A stretch of DNA of 64,000 nt from Nitrososphaera sp. (GCA_029263715.1 JAJUFP010000005.1:1-64000), one strand, 5' to 3'. Counted from the stretch's first letter, positions 27,170-35,694 are shown. Translations and numbers: made by a program. The notes: generated by a model from the letters alone, not told the origin.

Positions 27170-27480
27170 TGAGAAGGTTCGTGAGAGGTCCTGCCCCGAC
27201 CAGCCCGCTGACTTGCAAGGAAGAGACAGGTCTAGGTTCAGGGAGGACCCTCATCTCCTGCAGCCAGAGAGGCAGACATAACCAACAAGTGTACAAAGCA
27301 TGGCAAAAGATCAGCTGGTAGCCGATCTCGCTTTAAAGAAAGGGGCCTGTCCCTCAAAGAGCTATGCCTCCAGTATGAGGGACAGGGGTGCCCTAAACTC
27401 CGCGGACCGTATCCACGGCAGCATTGCTATCGTTAAAATAATTTTAAAGAGTTAGGCATCCCCCAAGACGGCGCGCGTCT
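27170..27480 (+). ncRNA. Candidate structured non-coding RNA
   Basis: Within an 850-nt gene-free stretch (26830-27677) this G+C-rich part lacks coding character but is full of helices. AGATC/GATCT with an inner GCT/AGC makes a hairpin at 27308-27328, and an 11-bp perfect hairpin CCTGTCCCTCA/TGAGGGACAGG lies at 27346-27386. CCGT/ACGG forms a small stem near 27408. A long-range pairing of AGGTTCAGGG (about 27233) with CCCTAAACT (about 27391) is possible. The signatures of SRP RNA (GGAA loop with AGCAG) or RNase P (GAGGAAAGUCC) were looked for and not seen. The strand and ends are uncertain. Confidence 0.4.
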
Positions 27481-27640
27481 TCTGCATGTGAGCAGGATGA
27501 AGGACCTTTATATCCATGTCAGTGGTGCATGGGTAAACATCGAGCATGCAAACTTGTACCATTTGAAAACATGATTTTGTTGCAGAATTTTGGGACTTGT
27601 TACCTGCTCTTTTGCTGTATTATTCGCGACAGGGTCGCAA

Positions 27641-27653
27641 CTAATATATAATT
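27641..27653 (+). promoter_or_regulatory. TATA box for the gene at 27678
   Basis: CTAATATATAATT is centred about 30 nt before the ATG at 27678. Confidence 0.5.
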
Positions 27654-27677
27654 TACAAATCAGAATTTTGAACAAGA

Positions 27678-28181
27678 ATGTTTGGAAGGAGCGGGATAAA
27701 GGCCGGCGAGTTTGTATTTTGCGTTCAAAAAGATGGTGATTATAACAGACTTGTGGTAGGCAGGGTGCAGTCTGTGAATGGCAGCAGGATTCATGTGGCT
27801 GGCACATACATCAAGCCAGCAGGCCTTATAGAACGCATCAAGGCTGGCAGGGCAGGTGAGCGCTCCAAGCAGGTACTGGCAAATCCTGACCCCAACAACT
27901 GTATATTTATGCTCATAGATAGGGTCGAGACCGGCGTGTTCAATGCAGAGGTTGACCAGTCAGCCGACCGTGTGATATGGATAAACGAAAACCGGTACCT
28001 GGTTTTGGACGGCTGGATAAAGGAGAACTTTCCAGACATCTTTGCTGCAACGCTGACGGCCAGGACGGAAGAGGAAAGGATGCAAGCACGCTCAACGCTT
28101 CTGGAGAAGATGAACTCGCTGTACGAACGGGACTTGAAGGAGCATGTATACGCGGTTGCAAGAAGCACAAAGATACTTTAA
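27678..28181 (+). CDS. Conserved hypothetical protein
   Basis: This 167-residue protein has a beta-rich first half (EFVFCVQKDGDYNRLVVGRVQSV, then RIHVAGTYIKPAG) and a helical second half with many charged residues. It has no signal peptide or membrane segment. I do not recognise the family. It has its own TATA box and is followed 28 nt later by the HNH-like gene. Confidence 0.55.
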   Translation: MFGRSGIKAGEFVFCVQKDGDYNRLVVGRVQSVNGSRIHVAGTYIKPAGLIERIKAGRAGERSKQVLANPDPNNCIFMLIDRVETGVFNAEVDQSADRVIWINENRYLVLDGWIKENFPDIFAATLTARTEEERMQARSTLLEKMNSLYERDLKEHVYAVARSTKIL

Positions 28182-28284
28182 ACGCAAGAAATAAGTTTGA
28201 GTTGCGCAAATGCAGATTGTGTCGTTCTTCGGCCCCCCGAACCCCGGTGCGAATTTTGATAAACGCAAGTATGAACATTTGACT

Positions 28285-28533
28285 ATGGCCATACGCCAGA
28301 CAGTGCTTGAGCGAGCCCACAACCGCTGCCAGAAATGCTCGACCAAGTTCAGCCCAAGCATCCAGCCGCAATTTGAGCACATAAACGGAAACCGCAAGGA
28401 CAACAGGCCTTCAAACCTGCATGCGCTCTGTCCGCAGTGCTTCAAAGCTGTGGAAGAAAAAGAGAACAGAAAGGGCTTGATGGGCAACCTGAAAACGGCG
28501 TTTAATCGCCTTCCCGTGGATTTCAAGAAGTAA
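28285..28533 (+). CDS. HNH-endonuclease-like zinc protein
   Basis: The 82-residue protein reads as a compact HNH/treble-clef unit. CQKC and CPQC supply two zinc knuckles, FEHINGNRKDNRPSNLHALC carries the H-N-H positions, and it is preceded by the RQTVLERAHNRC helix typical of the family. It could nick DNA, or be a non-catalytic zinc finger of HNH ancestry. An ATG at 28210 would add 25 residues outside the domain. I find no partner methylase or mobile element beside it. Confidence 0.65.
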   Translation: MAIRQTVLERAHNRCQKCSTKFSPSIQPQFEHINGNRKDNRPSNLHALCPQCFKAVEEKENRKGLMGNLKTAFNRLPVDFKK

Positions 28534-28616
28534 GCCGTTGCCGGTTTCATAACACCGCTATCATAAGGTGGTCCGTCAAAAAAGCAAAATAAGCGTGGCA
28601 AAAAGTCTAGCGGATA

Positions 28617-29120
28617 ATGAATAAGAAAGTATTGTACCTATCCATGATGGTTGCGGTGCTGCTTGCCAGTGCCGTGGCTTCTACAGTAGTCATCGCAGAA
28701 GCAGCAAAGAACAAGCATCACGGCAAGCCGGACGTATTTACGCGCAGAATAACGGAATCCTTTGCAGAGCAATCGGCGTCGCACGATGCTGAAAACCATG
28801 CCTCGCATCAGGCAATGTACTTTGTGCACCCTGTTGAAGGAAAAGTCTACGACGGCAGGATCACGTTCAGCTCCTCAAAAGCTGTGGACATTCTGGTATA
28901 CCATGATGTGACTGGCGCCGATACCACCGGCCTGACGGTTCACAAAGTCGATGGAAGAAGTTATGCTGTCACCGTGCTGATGAAGGATGTTACGTCTGGG
29001 ACTGTAGACTTTGTTGGAGCCGGAATACTTGCGCACACCGCCGCTTCAGACCCGTTCACGGTCGCAGCATCGGTAAATGCGATAGGCTGGAACGACCAGG
29101 CACACCTGCCTAACCAGTAA
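28617..29120 (+). CDS. Secreted hypothetical protein
   Basis: The 167-residue protein starts with a clear signal peptide (KKVLYLSMMVAVLLASAVAST, cleavage near AEA). A histidine-rich stretch (SHDAENHASHQAMYF) and a beta-sandwich-like domain follow (VYDGRITFSSSKAVDILVYHDV). The histidines could bind metal; this is speculative. No family is recognised. It lies upstream of the tRNA-Ser fragment. Confidence 0.6.
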   Translation: MNKKVLYLSMMVAVLLASAVASTVVIAEAAKNKHHGKPDVFTRRITESFAEQSASHDAENHASHQAMYFVHPVEGKVYDGRITFSSSKAVDILVYHDVTGADTTGLTVHKVDGRSYAVTVLMKDVTSGTVDFVGAGILAHTAASDPFTVAASVNAIGWNDQAHLPNQ

Positions 29121-29161
29121 ATCCTCACCTTTTCTTTTTTATTCATGCATGCAGAACAGGC

Positions 29162-29203
29162 GTGGGATTCGAACCCACGGGTCCTTGCGGACATGGAATT
29201 AGC
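29162..29203 (-). pseudogene. Partial copy of tRNA-Ser (T-arm to anticodon side)
   Basis: Forty-one of 42 nt are identical to 30416-30457, the T-arm, variable arm and 3' anticodon side of the intact tRNA-Ser(GCT). The fragment has the same orientation, and both acceptor-stem ends are missing. The two copies are direct repeats 1254 nt apart and enclose exactly one gene. This could be an attachment-site scar or the residue of a segmental duplication. Confidence 0.8.
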
Positions 29204-29279
29204 TGCACGCAAGGGCGGTTTTGTAAGGAATCGTTCTGGTAGACTTTAAAAACACCAGAGAATCTTCCTGAACTTGACT

Positions 29280-30404
29280 ATGAGGAGTATGAACAGACCG
29301 GTCGTGGCAACCAACTTTGACGGTAGGCTGGAGATATTCTACTGGGGAGGGCCGTACAGCGGGTTTTTGCACAAACGACAACTCTCTCCCGGCGCAGACG
29401 AGTGGTCCGACTGGAAGACGCTTGGAACCGGCATGAAGAGTCACCCGGCGATAGCCAAGGAATCTTCTGGCAGGCTGGCGATTTTCATGCTGAACAGCGA
29501 GCGAAAACTGGTGTGCAAGAGGCAGCAATCGCTTGGAAGTGAAGAATATACCGACTGGACGGTCCTGAGCAACACCACGATGAAAAGTTCGCCGGCCGCA
29601 GCCGTAAATAGCGATGAGCGGATAGAGGTTTTTTGCATAGGCGATGACGAAAACGTGCATCACCTGTGGCAGACAAGTGCAGGCGATGCCACCAGCGGCA
29701 ACTGGTCTTCGTGGACCGCATTCAATAGCTCCAACATGAAGTTTGAAAGCGATCCATTCACAATTCCCAACGGAAACGGCACGATAGAACTCTATGTGGT
29801 GCGCAAGGACTCCACAGTAACTAACAAGCGCATAATGAAAAAATTCCAGCTTGGGCCTGACGATTACCTTTACAGTTCCGACGGAGGATGGTCCTATTGG
29901 AGCATGCTTGGAGTGTATGCCTACAATTACCCACTAGTCGAGCTCTCCACCGTTGCAAATGCCACTGCCATTGCAGCTATACGGAATAAGGACAACAGGA
30001 TAGAGACTTTTGTTAGAGGCAAGAACAGCGAGATCTGGCATGTGTGGCAGGAGCACATGAATGCTGGAGACCATCATAGCGACTATTCCAACTGGCACAC
30101 GCTTGGCGGTGAATTTGTAGGCAACCCTGCTGTCGGCAAGAACAGGGACGGCAGGCTGGAGGTTTTTGCCCGCGGCAAGGACGGCAAGATGTACCACAGG
30201 TGGCAAAAGACTGCAAACGGCCCGGCGTGGGAGGCCACCTGGCACAGCATGGGTGGCACTGGCCTGAAAAGCGATCCGGCCATCGGCTACCACAGCAACA
30301 AGACGCTGGAGGTGTTTTGCTGGGGAGGCGACGATAGGCTATGGCACCGTAGGCAGACGACTCCCAACGGCGGATGGGGAGAATGGAAAAAGGAGTCAAG
30401 ATAA
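29280..30404 (+). CDS. PLL-like seven-bladed beta-propeller lectin
   Basis: The 374-residue protein consists of seven similar units of about 50 residues. Each has the pattern G-R-L-E-[IV]-F ... [WY]-H-[KR]-x-Q ... W-[ST]-x-W ... L-G ... S-[DH]-P-A. Examples are GRLEIFYWGGPYSGFLHKRQ, GRLEVFARGKDGKMYHRWQ and KTLEVFCWGGDDRLWHRRQ. This is the fold of Photorhabdus PLL/PHL lectins, which bind fucose or other sugars. There is no signal peptide. The start is ATG 29280 (a TTG lies two codons earlier). It is the only gene between the tRNA-Ser fragment and the intact tRNA-Ser, which suggests it arrived as a unit. Confidence 0.78.
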   Translation: MRSMNRPVVATNFDGRLEIFYWGGPYSGFLHKRQLSPGADEWSDWKTLGTGMKSHPAIAKESSGRLAIFMLNSERKLVCKRQQSLGSEEYTDWTVLSNTTMKSSPAAAVNSDERIEVFCIGDDENVHHLWQTSAGDATSGNWSSWTAFNSSNMKFESDPFTIPNGNGTIELYVVRKDSTVTNKRIMKKFQLGPDDYLYSSDGGWSYWSMLGVYAYNYPLVELSTVANATAIAAIRNKDNRIETFVRGKNSEIWHVWQEHMNAGDHHSDYSNWHTLGGEFVGNPAVGKNRDGRLEVFARGKDGKMYHRWQKTANGPAWEATWHSMGGTGLKSDPAIGYHSNKTLEVFCWGGDDRLWHRRQTTPNGGWGEWKKESR

Positions 30405-30407
30405 AGG

Positions 30408-30491
30408 CGCGGGGAGTGGGATTCGAACCCACGGGTCCTTGCGGACATGGGATTAGCAATCCCACGCCCTACCAGGCTAGGCGACCCCCGC
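30408..30491 (-). tRNA. tRNA-Ser(GCT)
   Basis: The acceptor GCGGGGG (from 30491) pairs with TCCCCGC (30415-30409), with discriminator G and no encoded CCA. The anticodon arm is TGGGA-TTGCTAA-TCCCA (anticodon GCT). A long variable arm (TGTCCGCAAGGACC) and the T-arm GTGGG-TTCGAAT-CCCAC confirm a serine tRNA. A TATA-like TTAATATAATG lies upstream near 30518. Confidence 0.92.
30416..30457 (-). repeat. Direct-repeat partner inside tRNA-Ser
   Basis: These 42 nt of the tRNA gene are repeated at 29162-29203 with one mismatch. Confidence 0.8.
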
Positions 30492-30627
30492 CCAAGTGCA
30501 GTTGTGACCCACATTATATTAATCAAACTTGCAATTTTTCGTAACCGTCGATGGAAAGGCTGGTTGTAAAATTTGTAGCCTTTGCGTTAAAAAGATTATA
30601 AAATAGTGATACACGCATATACTATCT

Positions 30628-31068
30628 TTGAACCTTAAGGAAGCCAACGAGATCTTTAGGCGCGCCATCATCAAGGCATACTTTGAGCCGCAGCTGCTCA
30701 AGATGGATTACCGCAAGTCCAGCGTAAAGCATCCGGTGATCACCGATGACGGCCTTACTCTTGACAATTTGTTACATCTTTACTTTGACATGTCCACCGG
30801 AAACGATTACCCAGATGGAGACGAATGGTTCACGGTGGAATACATCTTCCCCTACAGCATCAAGCTTCCAGACAACCTCAAGGGTCCGGACTACTTTACA
30901 ACGCTGGTAGTATCTGAGGGCAAGCACTTCTGGCGCCACCGCGAGCTTGTCAGGTTCAAGTACGGAAAATCCAAAAAGCTGACCGAGTCCATAGAGTTTC
31001 TGGACAAGAAATACAAGGAACTGTCCAAATCACTGCACGACTCCTCGGTGGTTAACCAGCTTGATTGA
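30628..31068 (+). CDS. Conserved hypothetical protein
   Basis: This 146-residue soluble protein (NLKEANEIFRRAIIKAYFEP...) has mixed secondary structure and no membrane segment. The start is TTG, supported by a TATA box (AGATTATAAAATAG, 30590-30603) about 28 nt upstream. It converges with the gene at 31069 with no gap between stops. Both begin with an 'EA-x-x-IFR' helix, so they might be distant relatives. Function unknown. Confidence 0.55.
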   Translation: MNLKEANEIFRRAIIKAYFEPQLLKMDYRKSSVKHPVITDDGLTLDNLLHLYFDMSTGNDYPDGDEWFTVEYIFPYSIKLPDNLKGPDYFTTLVVSEGKHFWRHRELVRFKYGKSKKLTESIEFLDKKYKELSKSLHDSSVVNQLD

Positions 31069-31626
31069 TCACTTGGCGGCTTTCCACTCGTCGTTTTTGA
31101 AGACATAGTTGATGTCGTTGGCCTTGGTCATGTCAGGACTCCACTTGAATCCGGCATCGTTGTAGGAATACCATATTTCTTGTGCATTATCCGGAACAGT
31201 TTTCAGCTGCATAGAAACAATGTCAACCAGGTACTCGAGTTTTTCCAGTCCCATTTCAAACTGCCTGTCGCCGCGGGACAGGAGCGGAAAGACCAGCGCT
31301 GTTTGGGTGTTTGAAAACCCAGCAAACCGCAGGTAGGTCTTGACGCCCTTCTTTCCGCGTCTGTGCTTCATGTCTTTTAGTATGCCTTTGATCTTGAACC
31401 AGTTTTCCATGGTAAAAGTCTCAAAGAATTGTTCTCCGTATGGCAGCGGAAAGCTGATCTCCACCATGCTCACATACTGAGGATCGTCTGCAGGGACTTC
31501 TTGGTCATTAACCTCGAAGGCCCGGCCAAGCGTGCTGTAAAGGGTTTCTATCTCCCATGGCGATATGCCGTAATATCGAAAGATTGCTTGAGCCTCTTCC
31601 AGATGCGATCGAAGGTATTTTCGCAA
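31069..31626 (-). CDS. Conserved hypothetical protein
   Basis: This 185-residue soluble alpha/beta protein has a basic patch (KDMKHRRGKKGVKTYLRF) in its middle and a tryptophan-rich end (IWYSYNDAGFKWSP). No motif or family is recognised. It lies 18 nt downstream of the tail-anchored gene on the same strand and may share its transcript. Confidence 0.55.
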   Translation of the reverse strand: MRKYLRSHLEEAQAIFRYYGISPWEIETLYSTLGRAFEVNDQEVPADDPQYVSMVEISFPLPYGEQFFETFTMENWFKIKGILKDMKHRRGKKGVKTYLRFAGFSNTQTALVFPLLSRGDRQFEMGLEKLEYLVDIVSMQLKTVPDNAQEIWYSYNDAGFKWSPDMTKANDINYVFKNDEWKAAK

Positions 31627-31644
31627 AAAGAAATAAAGCCTTTG

Positions 31645-32193
31645 CTAAAGGATCCCGGTGAATTTCAACAGATAGATTATCGACAGGGTGGTTGCGTATC
31701 CTATCATGTGCTTCCACGATATCGGCGGGAGCGTCGGGGCTTCAAGCTTTATCTCGTGGTTGTCTATGACCCGCGTTATGTAATCGCGGAGTTTGGCGTT
31801 CCATATCCTGTACTCTATCTTGTGTTTGCTTAGAATCGACTCGATCTCGTAAATGACGGGGGACCTTACTGAGCGAATATGCTGTATGTATTTTCTAGAG
31901 ATCTCGACTTCGGCCTGTATGGCGATAAGGCCCTGCATGTCAAAGAGTCTCACATGCATCTCCCAAGGCTTGGTCAGCCTCTTGGCTAGCCCGCAGCCTA
32001 TCTGGTTGGGCTTCTTGTTCTCCAGCTTGACCATATGGAACCCCTCCTTTAGAAGGGCATGGACGATCTCGTCCTTTTTTGTCTTGACCATCAGGCTCAG
32101 GTGGTCCAGCTCGACTTCCTCGCGGCGGATAAGATCCTGAAATCCCATCACGAATCTTACCGTGCGCGGATAGCTGGTAAGGAATTCCGACAT
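31645..32193 (-). CDS. Hypothetical tail-anchored protein
   Basis: The 182-residue protein is cytoplasmic over most of its length (TVRFVMGFQDLIRREEVELDH...). It ends with one membrane helix (MIGYATTLSIIYLLKFTGIL), giving a tail-anchor topology. No family is recognised. It is the first gene of a two-gene minus-strand unit with 31069-31626. Confidence 0.55.
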   Translation of the reverse strand: MSEFLTSYPRTVRFVMGFQDLIRREEVELDHLSLMVKTKKDEIVHALLKEGFHMVKLENKKPNQIGCGLAKRLTKPWEMHVRLFDMQGLIAIQAEVEISRKYIQHIRSVRSPVIYEIESILSKHKIEYRIWNAKLRDYITRVIDNHEIKLEAPTLPPISWKHMIGYATTLSIIYLLKFTGIL

Positions 32194-32271
32194 TGTAAGG
32201 TTAATTGATGCACCCAGAAAGGAGTATTAAAAGTGTATGTAAAGGCAGGAAGCCACGTCTGGTTAAATTAT

Positions 32272-33018
32272 TTAGATTTCTTCTTGAAGGCCCCGAAGGT
32301 AGATATCCTGTCCCGGGTCGACGGCCATGTCCCGCCAGGACAGCTTCCTGTCAGTCCAGACCACCTGCGCCCCCCTTACCACGGCGGCGGGAGTGGATTC
32401 GTTGCTTTCACCCATGGCGGCCACGCCCATCGTGGCAAGGGCATCGGCCACAGCCTTGAATGTCACCCGCAGCACGTTTCCAAAGAGGTCTTTCTTTCCC
32501 CGCTGGTCTTCTACGGGCTCAAATCCGGAGCAGGCGATGGCGATGCCGGTAGTACCTATCCTTGTTGGCATCAGCCGGCTGTCTGCAATGACTATGCCAA
32601 CCCGGATGCCAAGATGTACTAGGAATTTCTGCCGCAGCCTGTCGGCAGTTCCAAAGGGATCGCGGGGATACAGTATTGCCTGCCCCGCCGGCACGTTGGA
32701 CTTGTCAATCCCGGCGTTGGGGGCGACCATCCCCCCTCGCATAGCCAAAAGAAAGCCGGGAACTCCCTTGATTATAAAGTCGGACTCTCTTATCACAAGC
32801 TCGGCAAGCTTGTCATCGATGTGACAGCTTTTTGCAAGCAGCTTGGCCTTTTTTCCGGGGCGCACGCTGTCCAGATTAACGACAGAACCCTCGCTCATGG
32901 ATACGAACTTGCTTGACACGACTATGATGTCGCCGTCTTTAAAACGGAAATTCCGCAGGCTTGCAAAGAGATCAAACCTGCCACGCTTGACGTCTATATG
33001 TATGGGTAGGATCTCCAA
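32272..33018 (-). CDS. cofE: Coenzyme F420-0:L-glutamate ligase
   Basis: CofE adds glutamate residues to F420-0, forming the polyglutamate tail of the deazaflavin cofactor. The 248-residue length is normal for the archaeal single-domain enzyme. Conserved blocks are DGDIIVVSSKFVSMSEG near the N-terminus, APNAGIDKSNVPAG in the middle, and ADSRLMPTRIGTTGIAIACSG. F420 supports redox enzymes in thaumarchaea. The gene stands alone; other cof genes are not in the window. Confidence 0.93.
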   Translation of the reverse strand: MEILPIHIDVKRGRFDLFASLRNFRFKDGDIIVVSSKFVSMSEGSVVNLDSVRPGKKAKLLAKSCHIDDKLAELVIRESDFIIKGVPGFLLAMRGGMVAPNAGIDKSNVPAGQAILYPRDPFGTADRLRQKFLVHLGIRVGIVIADSRLMPTRIGTTGIAIACSGFEPVEDQRGKKDLFGNVLRVTFKAVADALATMGVAAMGESNESTPAAVVRGAQVVWTDRKLSWRDMAVDPGQDIYLRGLQEEI

Positions 33019-33114
33019 GCAGCATGATCATTGCTGGCGGCCTTTTTGATGCTTTCTCCAAAGGTTTTAATCCGTCAGAGAGGCATATTTCCCGACAGTG
33101 ATCTCTTTTTGGCA

Positions 33115-34389
33115 ATGACAATTACAGAGAAAATACTTGCCGGCGCCTCGGGCAGGCAGACGGTATCTGCCGGCGACGTGGTGTTCGCCAAGGTCGACAA
33201 GGTCATGATGCACGACGTTTCCGGCCCCGGAGTCATCAAAGTGTTCAGCGAATGGGAAAAGAAAGGCCTCAAGCTTGAACGAATCTGGAACCCGGACAAG
33301 GTGTGGGTTACTGAAGACCATTTCGTCCCGGCAGCTGACAGGGTATCTGCAGAAAACGTGATCACGCTGTCCAACTTTACCAAGAAGTACGGCATCAAAA
33401 GGCACTTCAAGTACGGCCTTGGCCAGTACGGAATCTGTCACACCCTTTCTCACGAGGAAGCCATGGTCCTCCCAGGCGAGGTGTACGTCGGCGGAGACTC
33501 GCATACCAACACAACCGGGGCGATGGGAGCCTTTGCCGCAGGGCTTGGGCACACAGACGTGGCTTACGTGCTCATGAACGGCCAGATCTGGTTCAAGGTC
33601 CCGGAAACCATGCTCTTCAAGATCGAAGGCAACAAGCCGGATCACATCATGGCCAAGGACATCATACTAAAGATCATAGGCGACATTGGCACGGACGGCG
33701 CAAACTACAAGGCGATGCAGTTTGCAGGAAGCGTCGTCAAGAAACTTTCCATGGAGGAGCGCCTGACACTTACCAACATGACTACCGAGGCTGGGGCAAA
33801 GAACGGCATCATCGAGCCAGACGAGACAACCTACGCTTATCTGCGCGAAAGGACTGATGCGCAGTACTCACCGGTCCACGGGGACGAGGGTGCGCAGTAC
33901 TCCGAGGTCTTTACCTATGAAATAGACAAGCTGGAGCCGACGGTTGCCAAGCCGTTCTCGCCGGGCAACATCTCTGTGGCAAGGGAGCTCCAGTCCACGG
34001 AGCTGGACAAGGCATACATCGGCTCTTGCACCGGCGCCAAGCTTGAAGACCTGAGGGCTGCTGCAAAGATATTGAAAGGCAAGAAGGTCAAGATACGCAC
34101 AGAAGTCTTGCCTGCTGCCCAGTCAATATACATGAAAGCAATGAAGGAAGGCTTGATAAGCATATTCATGGAAGCCGGCGCAGTGGTAGGCCCGCCAACC
34201 TGCGGGGCGTGCTGCGGAGCTCACATGGGCATACTGGGCAAGGGCGAGGTCTGCATCAGCACCACCAACAGAAACTTCCCCGGCAGGATGGGCCATGTTG
34301 AATCCCAGACGTACCTCGCTTCACCGGTAGTCGTAGCGGCTTCTGCCGTCACTGGCAAGATAACCGATCCAAGGGATGTGAGAAATTGA
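33115..34389 (+). CDS. leuC: 3-isopropylmalate (or homoaconitate) dehydratase, large subunit
   Basis: This 424-residue aconitase-family subunit carries the [4Fe-4S] ligands C305 (GSCTGA), C363 and C366 (TCGACCGA), plus the GGDSHTNTTG substrate loop near 127. With the small subunit it isomerises a 2-hydroxy tricarboxylate. The reading frame is open further upstream, but the ATG at 33115 begins the conserved TEKILAG segment. It is translationally coupled to leuD by a TTGA overlap. Confidence 0.88.
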   Translation: MTITEKILAGASGRQTVSAGDVVFAKVDKVMMHDVSGPGVIKVFSEWEKKGLKLERIWNPDKVWVTEDHFVPAADRVSAENVITLSNFTKKYGIKRHFKYGLGQYGICHTLSHEEAMVLPGEVYVGGDSHTNTTGAMGAFAAGLGHTDVAYVLMNGQIWFKVPETMLFKIEGNKPDHIMAKDIILKIIGDIGTDGANYKAMQFAGSVVKKLSMEERLTLTNMTTEAGAKNGIIEPDETTYAYLRERTDAQYSPVHGDEGAQYSEVFTYEIDKLEPTVAKPFSPGNISVARELQSTELDKAYIGSCTGAKLEDLRAAAKILKGKKVKIRTEVLPAAQSIYMKAMKEGLISIFMEAGAVVGPPTCGACCGAHMGILGKGEVCISTTNRNFPGRMGHVESQTYLASPVVVAASAVTGKITDPRDVRN

Positions 34390-34886
34390 ACAAGATAATT
34401 AGAGGCAAGGTCCACAAGTACGACAGAAACAACATAGACACGGACGTGATTATCCCCGGTCCGTACCTAAAGATCCATGACCACAAGGAGTTGGCCAAGC
34501 ACGCCATGGAAGGCATCGACCCGAAGTTTCCAGAAAAGGTGTCTCAGGGCGATTTCCTTGTAGCCGGCAGCAACTTTGGTTGCGGCTCAAGCAGGGAGCA
34601 TGCCCCCATTGCCCTGTCCCAGACAGGGATAAGGGCCATTCTCGCCCCCACCTTTGCAAGGATCTTTTACCGAAACGCCGTCGACGGAGGGTACCTTTTG
34701 CCCATAGAAATAGACGAATCAACGGTCAAAAAGATCTCCGACAAGGACGAGCTTGAGATCGATCTTGCGCAAAACAAGATCACGAACCTGACCAGGGGCG
34801 AGCAGTACTCCATGAAGCCGTTTCCAGAACTGATTGCCAAGATAGTCGAAGCTGGCGGCCTGATGAAGTACAAGCCGGGCTCCTGA
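34386..34886 (+). CDS. leuD: 3-isopropylmalate (or homoaconitate) dehydratase, small subunit
   Basis: This 166-residue swivelling-domain subunit starts with a TTG that overlaps the leuC stop (TTGA). It shows NIDTDVIIPGPYL near the start and GSNFGCGSSREHAP. The specificity loop after PGPYL reads KI, which is neither the typical isopropylmalate form nor the YLRT reported for methanogen homoaconitase. Leucine versus lysine/2-oxoacid chain elongation therefore cannot be decided from this locus. Confidence 0.88.
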   Translation: MNKIIRGKVHKYDRNNIDTDVIIPGPYLKIHDHKELAKHAMEGIDPKFPEKVSQGDFLVAGSNFGCGSSREHAPIALSQTGIRAILAPTFARIFYRNAVDGGYLLPIEIDESTVKKISDKDELEIDLAQNKITNLTRGEQYSMKPFPELIAKIVEAGGLMKYKPGS

Positions 34887-34888
34887 CG

Positions 34889-35107
34889 ATGACAAGAAAG
34901 GGCAGGCTGCAGGAGATCTTTAGCAAGGCATTGTATGCCGACGACCCATCCCTTTATTTTGTTAGTTATCGAGATTTTGAGAACGTAGTTGAAGTCCCCC
35001 TTCAGGAATTTCTCTGGCTGTCGGAAAACTTTACGGTGATACCGCAGAGCAGAATAGTCAAGATAAGAAGGGAAGGCTTGACACTGTACCGCAAGGCAGG
35101 CTTTTAG
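34889..35107 (+). CDS. DUF504/UPF0248 protein
   Basis: The 72-residue protein matches the small archaeal DUF504 pattern: an N-terminal helix, VVEVPLQEF, and the [FI]-x-V-I-P-x-[SH]-R-I-V-x-I-R strand (FTVIPQSRIVKIRREG). Function unknown. It begins 3 nt after leuD, so it is in the same operon, and overlaps the next gene's stop convergently by 4 nt. Confidence 0.7.
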   Translation: MTRKGRLQEIFSKALYADDPSLYFVSYRDFENVVEVPLQEFLWLSENFTVIPQSRIVKIRREGLTLYRKAGF

Positions 35108-35694
35108 CTTTCAAGCACCCAGCCTTCTGGAAGCATCGCTTTTCTGTCCTTTCCTGTTGCAGTGGCGTACCTCCATACGTGCAGGCCCCGCTCCGCCTTT
35201 ACCGTGGCTTTGATCCTGGATAGCGATTCCAGCTCCTGCTGCAGCCCCTCTACATCTGCAGTATTGGTAGAAAACTTGCTGCAAAACTGGCAGTGGGGAT
35301 CAAGCGTTGCCTGCTTGTCATCGTCGTCAATCACGGGGTAGGCGCGGCAGGCAAGGGGCCTGTCGGCGTAGATCCTGCATTTAAGGCCGCCATGCGGCGC
35401 AAGTTCATCAATTGCAAGGAACGGGCAGAGATCGCCGTCCTGGTTCTTGCCCATCATCTGGTAGGCTATTACCTGTTCTGGACTTTGCGCACCGACGGCC
35501 AGACGCGGTATGATCTTGAGGTTGATCCCTTTTTCTGTTGCCAGCTTTTCAATCCTGCCCTTTTCCTCAGGAAGTATCAGCACGCCTATCTTGCCAAACT
35601 CTACCGACGGATAATATTCACGATATATGCAGCAATCAGAGCAGCCATGGACGCAGCTGAACTTTACTGCCGGTTTTCCTGAATGCATTGCCAT
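35104..35694 (-). CDS. YkgJ-family cysteine-cluster protein
   Basis: The 196-residue protein has the YkgJ metal-binding layout: CVHGCSDCCIYREY near residue 14, CPFLAIDE, KCRIYADRPLACRAYPV and CQFCSKF. It is the second paralogue in the window (see 5325-6053), with a different cysteine spacing. Its start overlaps the end of the upstream gene by 31 nt, implying co-expression with that hypothetical gene. Confidence 0.8.
   Translation of the reverse strand: MAMHSGKPAVKFSCVHGCSDCCIYREYYPSVEFGKIGVLILPEEKGRIEKLATEKGINLKIIPRLAVGAQSPEQVIAYQMMGKNQDGDLCPFLAIDELAPHGGLKCRIYADRPLACRAYPVIDDDDKQATLDPHCQFCSKFSTNTADVEGLQQELESLSRIKATVKAERGLHVWRYATATGKDRKAMLPEGWVLES

Noticed and set aside
27170-27480. SRP RNA or RNase P RNA identity for the structured region
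   Set aside because: Neither the SRP helix 8 loop nor the RNase P conserved P4 sequences could be found on either strand, so it is left as an unnamed candidate.
35104-35694. YkgJ proteins as ferredoxins
   Set aside because: The cysteine spacing does not match CxxCxxC ferredoxin clusters and fits the YkgJ pattern.
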